From contig CAVSFF010000007.1 of assembly GCA_963727285.1 (NCBI GenBank), forward strand, positions 1 through 36,166: a stretch of DNA of 36,166 nucleotides, in the 5' to 3' direction. Made by a program: the position numbers and the translations under genes. Below the pieces are notes generated by a model, which had not been told where the DNA came from, ran no database searches, and worked only from the letters and a program-made list of their open reading frames with translations. The number at the start of each line of letters is the position of its first letter. The first letter of the stretch is position 1. The DNA comes from CAITWD01 sp963727285. GTDB lineage: Bacteria > Actinomycetota > Thermoleophilia > Miltoncostaeales > Miltoncostaeaceae. This document shows positions 10,621 to 17,717 of the stretch, piece by piece.

Positions 10621-11225
10621 GGCGCCGCCAGCGAGCCGTGCCGCCCGATCCCAGACCCGGCCAGCGCACGCTCGAGGTCTGCGGCGTCACCGACAGTGTT
10701 GACGTTGGTCAGCCACACGTCGGGCACAAGAACCCGATCGGCATCGAGCGCGTCGATAAACGCCATCGCCGCTGGGGTCGGTCCGTCAAGCAAGCGGCGT
10801 GCGATCGCGAGTGCTCGGACCCGGGGGAGTCTGGCGCACAGCGGTTGCGGTGCTGCGCTTCCGACCGCGATGACCGCGCTCCCGGGGGGCATGCGGGCGA
10901 GGTATCGGAGGGCGGGGCCAGCCAGCGGCAGATCGCAGGCGATCACGAGCACGTCATCGGCGGTCACCGAGGCAAGACCAGCCGCTATGCCAGCGACCGG
11001 ACCGGCGGTGTTCGGAGCGTCGAATACGACCGGGCACCTGAGATTCGGCGGCAGCTCGACTCCTGTGCGGCCCGCGACAACGACCTCGTTGCACAGGTCG
11101 GTGAGCATGTCGATCGCGCGCTCAGTCAGCGTACGCCCCGACAGCTCGAATTGGGCCTTGTGACCCCCGATGCGCCGCCCGGCACCACCCGAAAGCACGA
11201 TCCCGTCAAGAATTATTGATGCCAT
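10617..11225 (-). CDS. mobA: Molybdenum cofactor guanylyltransferase
   Basis: MobA links GMP from GTP to molybdopterin, making the MGD form that NarG needs. The intact product of about 202 residues has the nucleotide-binding loop LSGGAGRRIGGHKAQF near the N-terminus, the segment VLVIACDLPLAGP with the metal-binding Asp, and the C-terminal NVNTVGDAADL, all family signatures. The ATG at 11225 lies inside AT-rich island B with no Shine-Dalgarno sequence. The message may therefore be leaderless; a GTG a few codons in (before LSGG) is the alternative. The stop overlaps the regulator start by GTGA. It is divergent from the DUF6457-moeA pair. Confidence 0.93.
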   Translation of the reverse strand: MASIILDGIVLSGGAGRRIGGHKAQFELSGRTLTERAIDMLTDLCNEVVVAGRTGVELPPNLRCPVVFDAPNTAGPVAGIAAGLASVTADDVLVIACDLPLAGPALRYLARMPPGSAVIAVGSAAPQPLCARLPRVRALAIARRLLDGPTPAAMAFIDALDADRVLVPDVWLTNVNTVGDAADLERALAGSGIGRHGSLAAP

Positions 11226-11240
11226 ATTATGAATATATCC
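11208..11240. promoter_or_regulatory. AT-rich promoter/operator island B between mobA and DUF6457-moeA
   Basis: AT-rich bases surround the mobA start codon, including TTATTGATGCCATATTATG and then AATATAT. This shares TTATT, CCAT and TTAT words with the other three islands of the region. It probably serves mobA on the minus strand and may also serve the divergent gene that starts at 11310. Confidence 0.4.
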
Positions 11241-11309
11241 AAACCGGTCGCGGTGGCGCGCAGTGCGCGTTGCAGTCGCGGCGGGTCGATCCGACTGATC
11301 GGAGATGCA

Positions 11310-11531
11310 ATGACTGATCGCGAATGGCTCGCAGCCTTTGCGGTTGCGCTCGGAATAGAGGCGCCGACGGAGGATGAGGTGACCCAGCTCCTGAGTCTCG
11401 CAGCGGAAGCTGCACACGCATCGCAGCGCACGGCGGCGCCCGTGGCGTGCTGGTTGGCGGCACGGAGCAGCCGACCCCTTGACGAAGCGCTCGCGGCCGC
11501 GAAGATGGTGGCACCCGGCGCCGGCGCCTGA
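11310..11531 (+). CDS. DUF6457 domain protein
   Basis: This 73-residue protein opens MTDREWLAAFAVALGIEAP and continues with LLSLAAEAAHASQRTAAPVA and a short C-terminus. The AHxSxRxAAP block is typical of DUF6457, a small actinobacterial family that I know beside molybdenum-cofactor genes. The frame is open 27 codons further upstream, but GGAG five bases before the ATG at 11310 decides the start. The stop is immediately followed by the moeA ATG (TGAATG), so the pair is coupled. The function is unknown; a cofactor-biogenesis accessory role is inference from position. Confidence 0.8.
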   Translation: MTDREWLAAFAVALGIEAPTEDEVTQLLSLAAEAAHASQRTAAPVACWLAARSSRPLDEALAAAKMVAPGAGA

Positions 11532-12692
11532 ATGCCAGCCGCCTGCACGGCCGGTGCGGCGCGCAACATCGCCGCCCGGTACGAGATTGTCCGCTCCCGT
11601 GAGTGGGTTCCGCTTGCGGCCCTTGCGGGCCGGATTCTCGCGGAACCTGTGCGAGCTCGCCGGGCGCAGCCCACTACCTCGGTGGCGGCCATGGACGGAT
11701 GGGCTCTGCGGGCCGCCGCAACTCCAGGAGGATTCCACATCGTCGGCGAAAGCGCGGCGGGACGTCCATTCATGGGGGCTCTCGGACCGCGCGAGGCGGT
11801 GCGGATCTCAACGGGGGCGCAGATACCGCTTGGCGCCGACGCGGTGATCCGTCGCGAAGACGCGGTCGCAGCCGAGGACACGCTCTCTGCGCCGGGCGTC
11901 GAACTTGGGCGCGACGTGCGGGAGGCCGGTGAGGACTATTCGCAGTCCGACATCGTCCTTCCCGGAGGCCACCGGGTACGAGCACATGATGTCGGCGTAA
12001 TCGCCTCCTGCGGCTGGGATGGCGCGTTCTGCCGTCGCCAGCCGCGGGTGGCGATCATCTCCACCGGCGATGAGCTCGTGTCCCCGGGCCATGCGCTCGA
12101 CGACGGCCGAGTCGTCGACTCAAACCGTCTCGCGATCGCGGCGGCCGTTCAGGCGGCCGGCGGGATCATCGAGTGGACGCGCTGGGTCCCTGATGATCCG
12201 AGCGACCTCGAACATGCCATCACCGATGGGACTCGCGCCACAATCGACCTGCTGGTCACGTGTGGCGGCGCGTCGGGCGGCGATCATGACCACACTCGCG
12301 CCGCGCTGAAGGACGTGGGTGCGCGCCACCTGATCGACGGGGTCGCGATGCGACCGGGCCGGCCGACGGCGTTGGCGCTGCTCGGTGAGACGCGCGTCTT
12401 GGTGCTTCCGGGCCCACCGTCAGCTGCCGTGGTTGCATTTCACCTGCTCGGCCGTGCCCTGCTGGGATGCGAGGAGTGGACTACGGCACCGCTGGCGATT
12501 GAGTACCGCTCGGCCCGGGGCGTCGATGAGTTCATTCGATGTCGAGCGACGCCGAACGGACTCATGCCACTCTCAGTCCAAGGGTCGGCATCGATGGCCG
12601 GCCTTGCGGGCGCTCATGCACTTGCCTGGATCGCGTGGGGTCGATCGCGAGTTGCCGCCGGCGCCAACGTTCAAGCAAGCCCCCTCCCGTAG
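11532..12692 (+). CDS. moeA: Molybdopterin molybdenumtransferase
   Basis: MoeA inserts molybdate into adenylylated molybdopterin. The intact 386-residue product has the expected order: AMDGWALRA near residue 55, then the domain with ISTGAQIPLGADAVIRRED. Next comes the MogA-like domain with VAIISTGDELVSPG and DSNRLAIAAAVQAAG. Then follow CGGASGGDHDH (usually SGGVSVGDYD), VAMRPGRPTALALLG and LVLPGPPSAAV (usually LPGNPVSA). The two changed loops are conservative departures in the active site and may mark a distinct subfamily. It sits directly after DUF6457. Its stop faces the stop of the tandem DUF2249 gene six bases away. Confidence 0.93.
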   Translation: MPAACTAGAARNIAARYEIVRSREWVPLAALAGRILAEPVRARRAQPTTSVAAMDGWALRAAATPGGFHIVGESAAGRPFMGALGPREAVRISTGAQIPLGADAVIRREDAVAAEDTLSAPGVELGRDVREAGEDYSQSDIVLPGGHRVRAHDVGVIASCGWDGAFCRRQPRVAIISTGDELVSPGHALDDGRVVDSNRLAIAAAVQAAGGIIEWTRWVPDDPSDLEHAITDGTRATIDLLVTCGGASGGDHDHTRAALKDVGARHLIDGVAMRPGRPTALALLGETRVLVLPGPPSAAVVAFHLLGRALLGCEEWTTAPLAIEYRSARGVDEFIRCRATPNGLMPLSVQGSASMAGLAGAHALAWIAWGRSRVAAGANVQASPLP

Positions 12693-12698
12693 CGATCC

Positions 12699-13241
12699 CT
12701 AGGCCGGCAGACGCCAGATCGTCGTGTGATACCCGTTCGTATCGCTTGTGACCGCATAGGCGAAGCCCCGTTCCTCGAGAAGAGGAAGAAGGAACGCCGG
12801 GACGCGCTCGTTGATCTGGAGGAGAGCTTCACCGATCGGCAGGTGGTCAAGCGCTGCAAGAGTGCGCTCCATTGGCTCTGGAGCCACGAGCCCACGAACG
12901 TCGATGATCGTCGCGACCGCCGGTGGCTCCGCCGACTCGAGATCACCGGATGGCGGACCGGACACCTCGACATTCCGCCAGTACAGCACCTCGACGTTGC
13001 GCGGGGCATGTTTGCGCACCGCGTATTGGTAGCCGCGCCGTCGCATCACGGCGTGCAGCGGCCGGGGGTTAAACGGCGCGCGCAGCACCAGCACGTCGCC
13101 GGGCCCGAGGTCGCTGACCGCAGCCATGATCTCGGTAAAGGGCTCATGACCCGCGGCCAGTAATGGCCGGACGTCGAGTTCGCGCCTCGGGGCATTCGGG
13201 GAAGGTCCTTCGTGTCCATCCGGGGTCGCTCGGTGAGTCAT
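12699..13241 (-). CDS. Tandem DUF2249 protein
   Basis: An intact 180-residue protein made of two DUF2249 units. Unit 1 (about residues 20-90) starts ELDVRPLLAAGHEPFTEIM and includes GDVLVLRAPFNPRPLHAVM. Unit 2 (about 110-178) starts IIDVRGLVAPEPMERTLAAL and ends AVTSDTNGYHTTIWRLP. The family has a small TusA/SirA-like alpha-beta fold and is often found near hemerythrin and nitric-oxide genes, but its biochemical role is unknown. AGGA seven bases before the ATG at 13241 supports the start. The gene is divergent from the large membrane protein gene, and AT-rich island C lies between them. Confidence 0.85.
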   Translation of the reverse strand: MTHRATPDGHEGPSPNAPRRELDVRPLLAAGHEPFTEIMAAVSDLGPGDVLVLRAPFNPRPLHAVMRRRGYQYAVRKHAPRNVEVLYWRNVEVSGPPSGDLESAEPPAVATIIDVRGLVAPEPMERTLAALDHLPIGEALLQINERVPAFLLPLLEERGFAYAVTSDTNGYHTTIWRLPA

Positions 13242-13270
13242 TCTGGCGTCCTCGCGCTCACGTGCGGCTC

Positions 13271-13300
13271 ATAATTAATTCTCGGTTATAGTTCAGAAAC
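13271..13300. promoter_or_regulatory. AT-rich promoter/operator island C
   Basis: Read toward the DUF2249 gene it contains TTTCTGAACTATAACCGAG, then AATTAATTA. This matches island A upstream of narG with only a few changes (TTTCTTAACTATATACGAG there). Its distance to the DUF2249 start is about 38 bases, similar to that at narG. It probably holds the divergent promoters and a shared regulator site. Confidence 0.5.
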
Positions 13301-13351
13301 TACTCTCTGCGGGCGGGCGCTGGCGCCAGCCCGACGAACAGGTTCGACGCG

Positions 13352-14791
13352 ATGGCCTCTGAAACTGCAGGTACCCCCGGGAAGGACGGCCAGCCGCGCA
13401 CGGGCTGTCCGGTGCCCGGCGCGCGTTCCGAGGAGCGCATCCGAACAGTTGGCGGGCCCCGATGGCAGCTCCCCGCAGGATTGCTCCTCGGCGCAGCCGC
13501 ATGCCAGGTGCTCGCTGCAGTGCTGGTCCTGCAGGCGGCACCCGATCTCGCGGCAGGCCAGGTGTTTGCGCCAGACGAGTTTGCGATCGTGCACCTGTAC
13601 GGGCTGGCGACGCTCTCGGTGGCGATCTTCGCCGTGCTTCTGCAACTCGTGCCCGTCATCCTGCGCCAGCGCGTCCCGTTTGAGCCGGTCGCTGCGGGCT
13701 CCGCGGTGCTCATCATGGTCGGCGCGCTTGTGCTCGCCCAGTCCTTGCGGACGAACGACGTCACCGCAGCTGCGGTGGGCGGGAGCCTGCTTGGCTGCGG
13801 CGGCGCGGTACTTGTCGTATTGGTCGGGCTCGCGATAGTCCGAGCGATCCGCGCCGGGACGTGTGGGGACACCGGCGCAGGCCTTGCGTGTGCGCTGGTC
13901 TGGTTTGCCGTCGTAATCGCCGTCGGCGGGACGCTCGTGGACAACCTGAGAAGCGGCGTGCTCGGTGCGTCAACACTGCGAATCTTGGCGGCCCACGCCG
14001 TCATCGCGATCATCGGTTGGATCGGCGGCACGGTGCTTGCGACGGTGCTGCGGCTCGGACCCATGCTCGCTCTGGCGCATGGGCATTCGCAGCGTCCCGG
14101 CCGCATCGCATTGGTACTGTGGAATCTCGGCGTTCTGGGGATCGCGCTCGGCCTGGCGATTAATGCGAGGCCGCTGGCCGTCGCGGGATCGGTCGCCTTT
14201 GCCGGGGGCGTGATTGCGCTGGGTGTGTACGTGGCGGGTGTCGCCCGTCACCGCAACCGGCGCATCGAGGCACCGCTGGCGCACCTGTTGATCGGGGTGA
14301 TTGCGATCGTCGGGGCCACGGTGGGCATCGTGCTCGCGGCGATTGGCACAGCCACCGTGGTCGATGTCGCCGTGCCCGTGGGGATCTGTCTGCTGATTGG
14401 TTTCGGTGCCGGTGCCGCCTCTGGCCACATGTTCAAGATCCTGCCGATGGTGGTTTGGACTGGTCGCTACGCCGGGATGGCGGGAACCGGCATGGCCCCA
14501 CGCCTGTCGGACATGTACCCCGGGCGCCTCGCTCTGCTCGAGCAGGTCAGCTTTGGGGCTGGCTTTCTCGCGTTGGTGGTGGGGTGCGTCGTCGATGCGC
14601 CCGCACTGGCGCGCGCGGGCGCGGGTCTCCTGGTGCTCGCCGCGGCGACCGTCATGGCGGCCGCGGTACTCATCGTGTTCAAGACACCTCGGCGCGCCAG
14701 CGCGGGTGGGCCTGCCCGAGGTCGAGGGAGTTCAGTGCCCGCTGGGCGCATTCCGACGTGGTTCAGGCTAGGAGGGGGCATCCATGACTGA
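13352..14791 (+). CDS. Twelve-helix heme-copper oxidase-like (NnrS-like) membrane protein
   Basis: This intact 479-residue integral membrane protein has about twelve helices after a 45-residue hydrophilic N-terminus that includes a single Cys (TGCPVPG). His-bearing helices stand out: FAIVHLYGLATLSVAIFAV, ILAAHAVIAIIGWIGG, LGPMLALAHGHSQ and GHMFKILPMVVW. The His positions and the helix style resemble the subunit I fold of heme-copper oxidases and the NnrS family. The Tyr-crosslinked copper-site pattern of true oxidases is not recognised. Its end overlaps the DUF59 gene by eight bases. Heme binding and a role in nitric-oxide tolerance are inferences from fold and neighbours. Confidence 0.65.
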   Translation: MASETAGTPGKDGQPRTGCPVPGARSEERIRTVGGPRWQLPAGLLLGAAACQVLAAVLVLQAAPDLAAGQVFAPDEFAIVHLYGLATLSVAIFAVLLQLVPVILRQRVPFEPVAAGSAVLIMVGALVLAQSLRTNDVTAAAVGGSLLGCGGAVLVVLVGLAIVRAIRAGTCGDTGAGLACALVWFAVVIAVGGTLVDNLRSGVLGASTLRILAAHAVIAIIGWIGGTVLATVLRLGPMLALAHGHSQRPGRIALVLWNLGVLGIALGLAINARPLAVAGSVAFAGGVIALGVYVAGVARHRNRRIEAPLAHLLIGVIAIVGATVGIVLAAIGTATVVDVAVPVGICLLIGFGAGAASGHMFKILPMVVWTGRYAGMAGTGMAPRLSDMYPGRLALLEQVSFGAGFLALVVGCVVDAPALARAGAGLLVLAAATVMAAAVLIVFKTPRRASAGGPARGRGSSVPAGRIPTWFRLGGGIHD

Positions 14792-15089
14792 TGCCGACGT
14801 CTGGGTCGCGTTGGCGCAGGTCGTCGATCCCGAGCTTGGTCTCGACATCGTCGAACTGGGACTCGTCTACGACGTGGCGGTGGATGCCGCTTCGATCCGG
14901 GTCACGATGACGCTCACAACCCCCGGGTGCCCATTGCACGACGTGATCCTGGACGGCGTTGAGCGGGTGCTGACGACGCCGAGCGGACCGGAGGTGCTGA
15001 TCGACCTCGTATGGGAGCCCGCGTGGTCGCCCGAGCGGATCGGAGCTGCCGGCCGCGCGGCGCTGGGTGGACCGACCGCCTCGGCGTGA
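14784..15089 (+). CDS. DUF59/MIP18-family Fe-S assembly factor (SufT/PaaD-like)
   Basis: An intact 101-residue protein of the DUF59 family. It begins VWVALAQVVDPELGLDIVEL and has LVYDVAVDAASIRVTMTLTT followed by PGCPLHD, which carries the conserved Cys. It ends with VLIDLVWEPAWSPERI. The DPELG-x-DIVELGLVY and T-x-PGCP blocks are the family signatures; members help in Fe-S cluster maturation. GGAGG stands eight bases before the ATG. It overlaps the large membrane gene and so is coupled with it, which suggests that the partner contains or affects a metal centre. Confidence 0.88.
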   Translation: MTDADVWVALAQVVDPELGLDIVELGLVYDVAVDAASIRVTMTLTTPGCPLHDVILDGVERVLTTPSGPEVLIDLVWEPAWSPERIGAAGRAALGGPTASA

Positions 15090-15137
15090 TCGGGGGCGGA
15101 CCTTCTCGGCGCCGGCGCGGCGGACGATGTGCGGCTG

Positions 15138-15374
15138 CTACGGGCGGCCGATGACGACGCGCCAGACCTCGGGCCCCTCCTCGAGGTATTCCCAGGTGAA
15201 CTCGCCGGGGTGCTCGGCCTCGAACTGATACCGCAGCGGCTTGGGATCGTGGTCATTTCGCAGCTCGAAGGCCTCGCCGGGGCGCAATGCCGCATACCGG
15301 TCGAAGATCTGCGGATGGCGCTCGCGGGGCGAGATCTCGCGAACATCGATAATTCCAATGATGGGCATGCTCAA
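15138..15374 (-). CDS. Single-domain DUF2249 protein
   Basis: This is a 78-residue DUF2249 domain with the opening IIGIIDVREISPRERHPQIF, then LRPGEAFELRNDHDPKPLRY and EGPEVWRVVIGRP at the end. The ATG at 15368 is twelve bases from the AAAGGA box. A TTG two codons earlier (15374) lies at the ideal six-base spacing, so I choose the TTG. The reading frame is open further upstream, but that part overlaps promoter island D. It is divergent from moaA and convergent with the DUF59 gene. This is the third DUF2249 unit in about 3 kb. Confidence 0.82.
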   Translation of the reverse strand: MSMPIIGIIDVREISPRERHPQIFDRYAALRPGEAFELRNDHDPKPLRYQFEAEHPGEFTWEYLEEGPEVWRVVIGRP

Positions 15375-15430
15375 TTGGTGTCCTTTCGTGGAGTCGGTTC
15401 GCGGGGGCTGCGGGCGAGGTGCTGCGACGT

Positions 15431-15462
15431 TCTTATTTCCCATGTTATCGTGAATAATCAAT
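15431..15462. promoter_or_regulatory. AT-rich promoter/operator island D between DUF2249 and moaA
   Basis: It contains TTATTTCCCATGTTATCGTG followed by AATAATC. It shares TTATT, CCAT-x-TTAT and GAATA words with island B, and AATAA-x-AAC on the other strand with island A. It is about 55-85 bases from both divergent starts. Confidence 0.45.
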
Positions 15463-15514
15463 CTAGTGCGGGACGGTGGCTCCGCCCTGTGCCCGACAGG
15501 AGGGCTGAATCGCC

Positions 15515-16541
15515 TTGTCCGACGCGGATGAACCTCGCGGTGCGAGCCGTGGTCCGCTCGTGGACGCATTCGGCCGCGCGCACGCTTCGCTCCGCCTCTC
15601 GGTCACGGATCGCTGCAACCTGCGATGCCGGTACTGCATGCCGGCTCACGGAATGTCTTGGCTATCGCGGGAGACGGTGGCCGATCGATTCCGAGCTGCT
15701 GCACCTCGCACGCGTGTTCGTGGCGCTCGGGGTCACCGACATTCGCGTGACCGGCGGGGAGCCGCTCGTGCGTCCAGGCATCACGGAGATTGTGCGAGAG
15801 CTGCGAAGCATGCAGGGTCTTCGCGAGATCAGCATGACGACCAACGGCGTGCTTCTTGAGGAGCACATTGACGCGTTGGTGGACGCCGGCCTCGACCGAG
15901 TCAACGTGAGTGTTGACAGTCTGGACCCGCAGCGATTCGCGCAGGTCACCCGGCGGCGGGATCTCCACCGCGTGCTCGCGGGGCTCGCAGCATGTGAGCG
16001 GAACCCCAAACTGGGGCCGGTCAAGGTGAATGCCGTGGTGCTTCGAGGCGTGAGCGAGGCGGACGTTCTCCCGCTCGCGCGACTCGCACGTGAGCGGGCT
16101 TTCGTCGTTCGGTTCATCGAAACGATGCCGCTCGACGCTGACCGAAGCTGGTGCGTGGATCAGGTGATACCCGGCGCCGAACTGCGGCGGATAATTACCG
16201 AGCAGTGGCCGCTTCGCGAGCAGCCGCGCACGCGACCATCCGCCCCAGGGACTCGATGGCGCTTCGTTGATGGCCGCGGGGAGCTTGAGTTCGTCAGTTC
16301 CGTCACCGAGCCCTTCTGCTCCACTTGCGACCGTCTCCGCCTCACCGCCGACGGACTCCTACGAACCTGTCTCTTCGCCGAGGAAGAGACCGATCTGCTC
16401 GGGCCACTTCGGGCGGGTGCGACCGACGACGAGCTTGCCGCGCTCATCTGCACCGCCGTGCGGGCCAAGGGGGCAGGTCATGGGATCGGGCGTCCTGGCT
16501 GGGCATACTCCGGCCGGCCAATGAGCAGGATTGGAGGGTAG
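15515..16541 (+). CDS. moaA: GTP 3',8-cyclase, first step of molybdopterin synthesis (one frameshift)
   Basis: MoaA is a radical-SAM enzyme that begins molybdopterin synthesis from GTP. The SAM cluster motif CNLRCRYC lies about 35 residues from the start. The second, C-terminal cluster is built from FCSTCDRLRLTADGLLRTC. VTGGEPLVRPGI and SMTTNGVLL are further signatures, and the protein ends with the required Gly-Gly (RPMSRIGG). One shift near 15680 separates the first 55 residues from the rest (PIDSELLHLARVFVALG follows). The TTG start at 15515 comes after AGGAGG at an eleven-base spacing; no in-frame ATG fits. The length is about 342 residues, which is normal. Confidence 0.93.
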
Positions 16542-16698
16542 GCGATCCGGCCCCCGCTAACGATTCGGCGAATTGGAATGCCTCACGTCGAGGAGTCCCC
16601 AGGGGCATCTCGAACTCGTCGACGAAACGGACCCCACTCTTCGAGGCGGGCGAGCGCACCGCTCCCGGACCAGTGATCTTGCAGTGCCCACTGACGTA

Positions 16699-16938
16699 AT
16701 GCTCAGAATCCTCTTGTTCTCCGCGCTGAGAGAGCGCGTCGGAGCCGACAGTTGCGTCGTGCGTGCGCCGACTGGGGCGCGACCTGAGCAACTGTGGCCT
16801 CTCCTGCCCGACCCAATCCGTCGTACCGTTGCGCCCCGGGGCGTGCGCTACGCCGTCAACGGCGCCTGGGACGACGGCGAGACTGCGCTCGCGGACGGCG
16901 ACCACGTGGCGATCATCCTGCCCGTATCTGGGGGCTAG
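16699..16938 (+). CDS. moaD: Molybdopterin synthase sulfur carrier subunit
   Basis: A ubiquitin-like sulfur carrier of 79 residues that starts MLRILLFSALRERVG and ends ADGDHVAIILPVSGG. The C-terminal Gly-Gly is the residue pair activated and thiocarboxylated for molybdopterin synthase. The frame is open upstream to 16573, but that extension has no MoaD character, and the ATG at 16699 gives the family length; a GTG at 16684 is an alternative. The gap of 157 bases after moaA contains nothing recognised. No moaE (the other synthase subunit) is visible in the window. Confidence 0.9.
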   Translation: MLRILLFSALRERVGADSCVVRAPTGARPEQLWPLLPDPIRRTVAPRGVRYAVNGAWDDGETALADGDHVAIILPVSGG

Positions 16939-16980
16939 CTGCGCCAGCTGTAAGTACCGACCCCGGTACCGGCGCCCGCA

Positions 16981-17232
16981 ATGCGGCACTCCGACCGGGC
17001 CTGGTGGGTGCCTCGAGCAACGATAGAGCGGGTGACGAGCGCCGCGACAATCTCGGGCGGACTCGCGAAGCAATTTGGCGTTGTGCTTTCCGGTAGTGGG
17101 CGGCTGGCAGTCGCAGCGCCTGCTCGGGCGGGCATCGCCATCTACGTCACGAGCCCGATACCAGGGGATGCGGAGTCTCACGCCGCGACCGTGGCGGCAA
17201 TTCATTGGCGCCTTGACGACGCGACCCGTTGA
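16981..17232 (+). CDS. Hypothetical small protein, uncertain
   Basis: This 83-residue frame lies between moaD and the molbindin. The later part (ISGGLAKQFGVVLSGSGRLA, then VAAPARAGIAIYVTSPIPGD) looks protein-like, with alternating hydrophobics, but I recognise no family. It is not MoaE or MoaC. A GTG near 17032 is an alternative start. The remainder of the gap, 17233-17413, shows nothing I can name. Confidence 0.25.
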   Translation: MRHSDRAWWVPRATIERVTSAATISGGLAKQFGVVLSGSGRLAVAAPARAGIAIYVTSPIPGDAESHAATVAAIHWRLDDATR

Positions 17233-17416
17233 TCAGCTCCACACCACGGGGCCGCGGCAAAGGGGCGCCAGGGCGTGAAGCTCATGACAGCGCCCGCGAT
17301 CTCCACGCGAACCGGCATCGGTATCGAGCCCGACTCAGGCCGCGATCGAGGCGGCAAGTGCGTTCGGCCCGTGTCGGTCTAGGGTTGATGCCAGGTGGCG
17401 ACAACAGGGAGGGATG

Positions 17417-17626
17417 ATGCGCATCTCTGCACGGAACCAACTGCGTGGCACGATCACCGCAATCGACGTCGGGACCGTGATGGCGATGGTGCAGATTGAG
17501 CTCGACGACGGCCAACAGGTCACTGCATCGATCACAAGGGCCGCCGTCAAGGAACTTGAGCTCACGGTCGGCGTACCAGCCACCGCGGTGATCAAGTCCA
17601 CCGAGGTGATGATTGCGGTCGACTGA
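17417..17626 (+). CDS. mop: Molbindin (Mop/TOBE domain) molybdate-binding protein
   Basis: A single Mop domain of about 69 residues that opens MRISARNQLRGTITAIDVG and ends VIKSTEVMIAVD, with ITRAAVKELELTVGVPATAV in between. These blocks are diagnostic of molbindins, which assemble as oligomers and store or buffer molybdate in the cytoplasm. Two ATG codons stand in tandem (17414 and 17417) just after AGGGAGGG. The second gives the better, though still short, spacing. It closes the molybdenum cluster; no ModABC transporter is seen here. Confidence 0.93.
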   Translation: MRISARNQLRGTITAIDVGTVMAMVQIELDDGQQVTASITRAAVKELELTVGVPATAVIKSTEVMIAVD

Positions 17627-17717
17627 CCGCGCACGGCGTCGATTGCTATGTCTAAGGAACGGTCCGGCAACGCCGGGTCCGGACGCGGCACTACGCCGGC
17701 CCTCTCAGAAAATCGAT

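Noticed and set aside
10524..11219. Plus-strand open frame opposite mobA and the regulator
   Set aside because: mobA on the minus strand has clear motifs throughout. The plus frame has none and no ribosome site.
16444..17205. Minus-strand open frame opposite the moaA end and moaD
   Set aside because: Composition is typical of an antisense shadow, and moaA/moaD motifs on the plus strand account for most of the region.
16939..17413. moaE or moaC between moaD and mop
   Set aside because: No frame shows MoaE or MoaC motifs. Only an unrecognised short frame is present.
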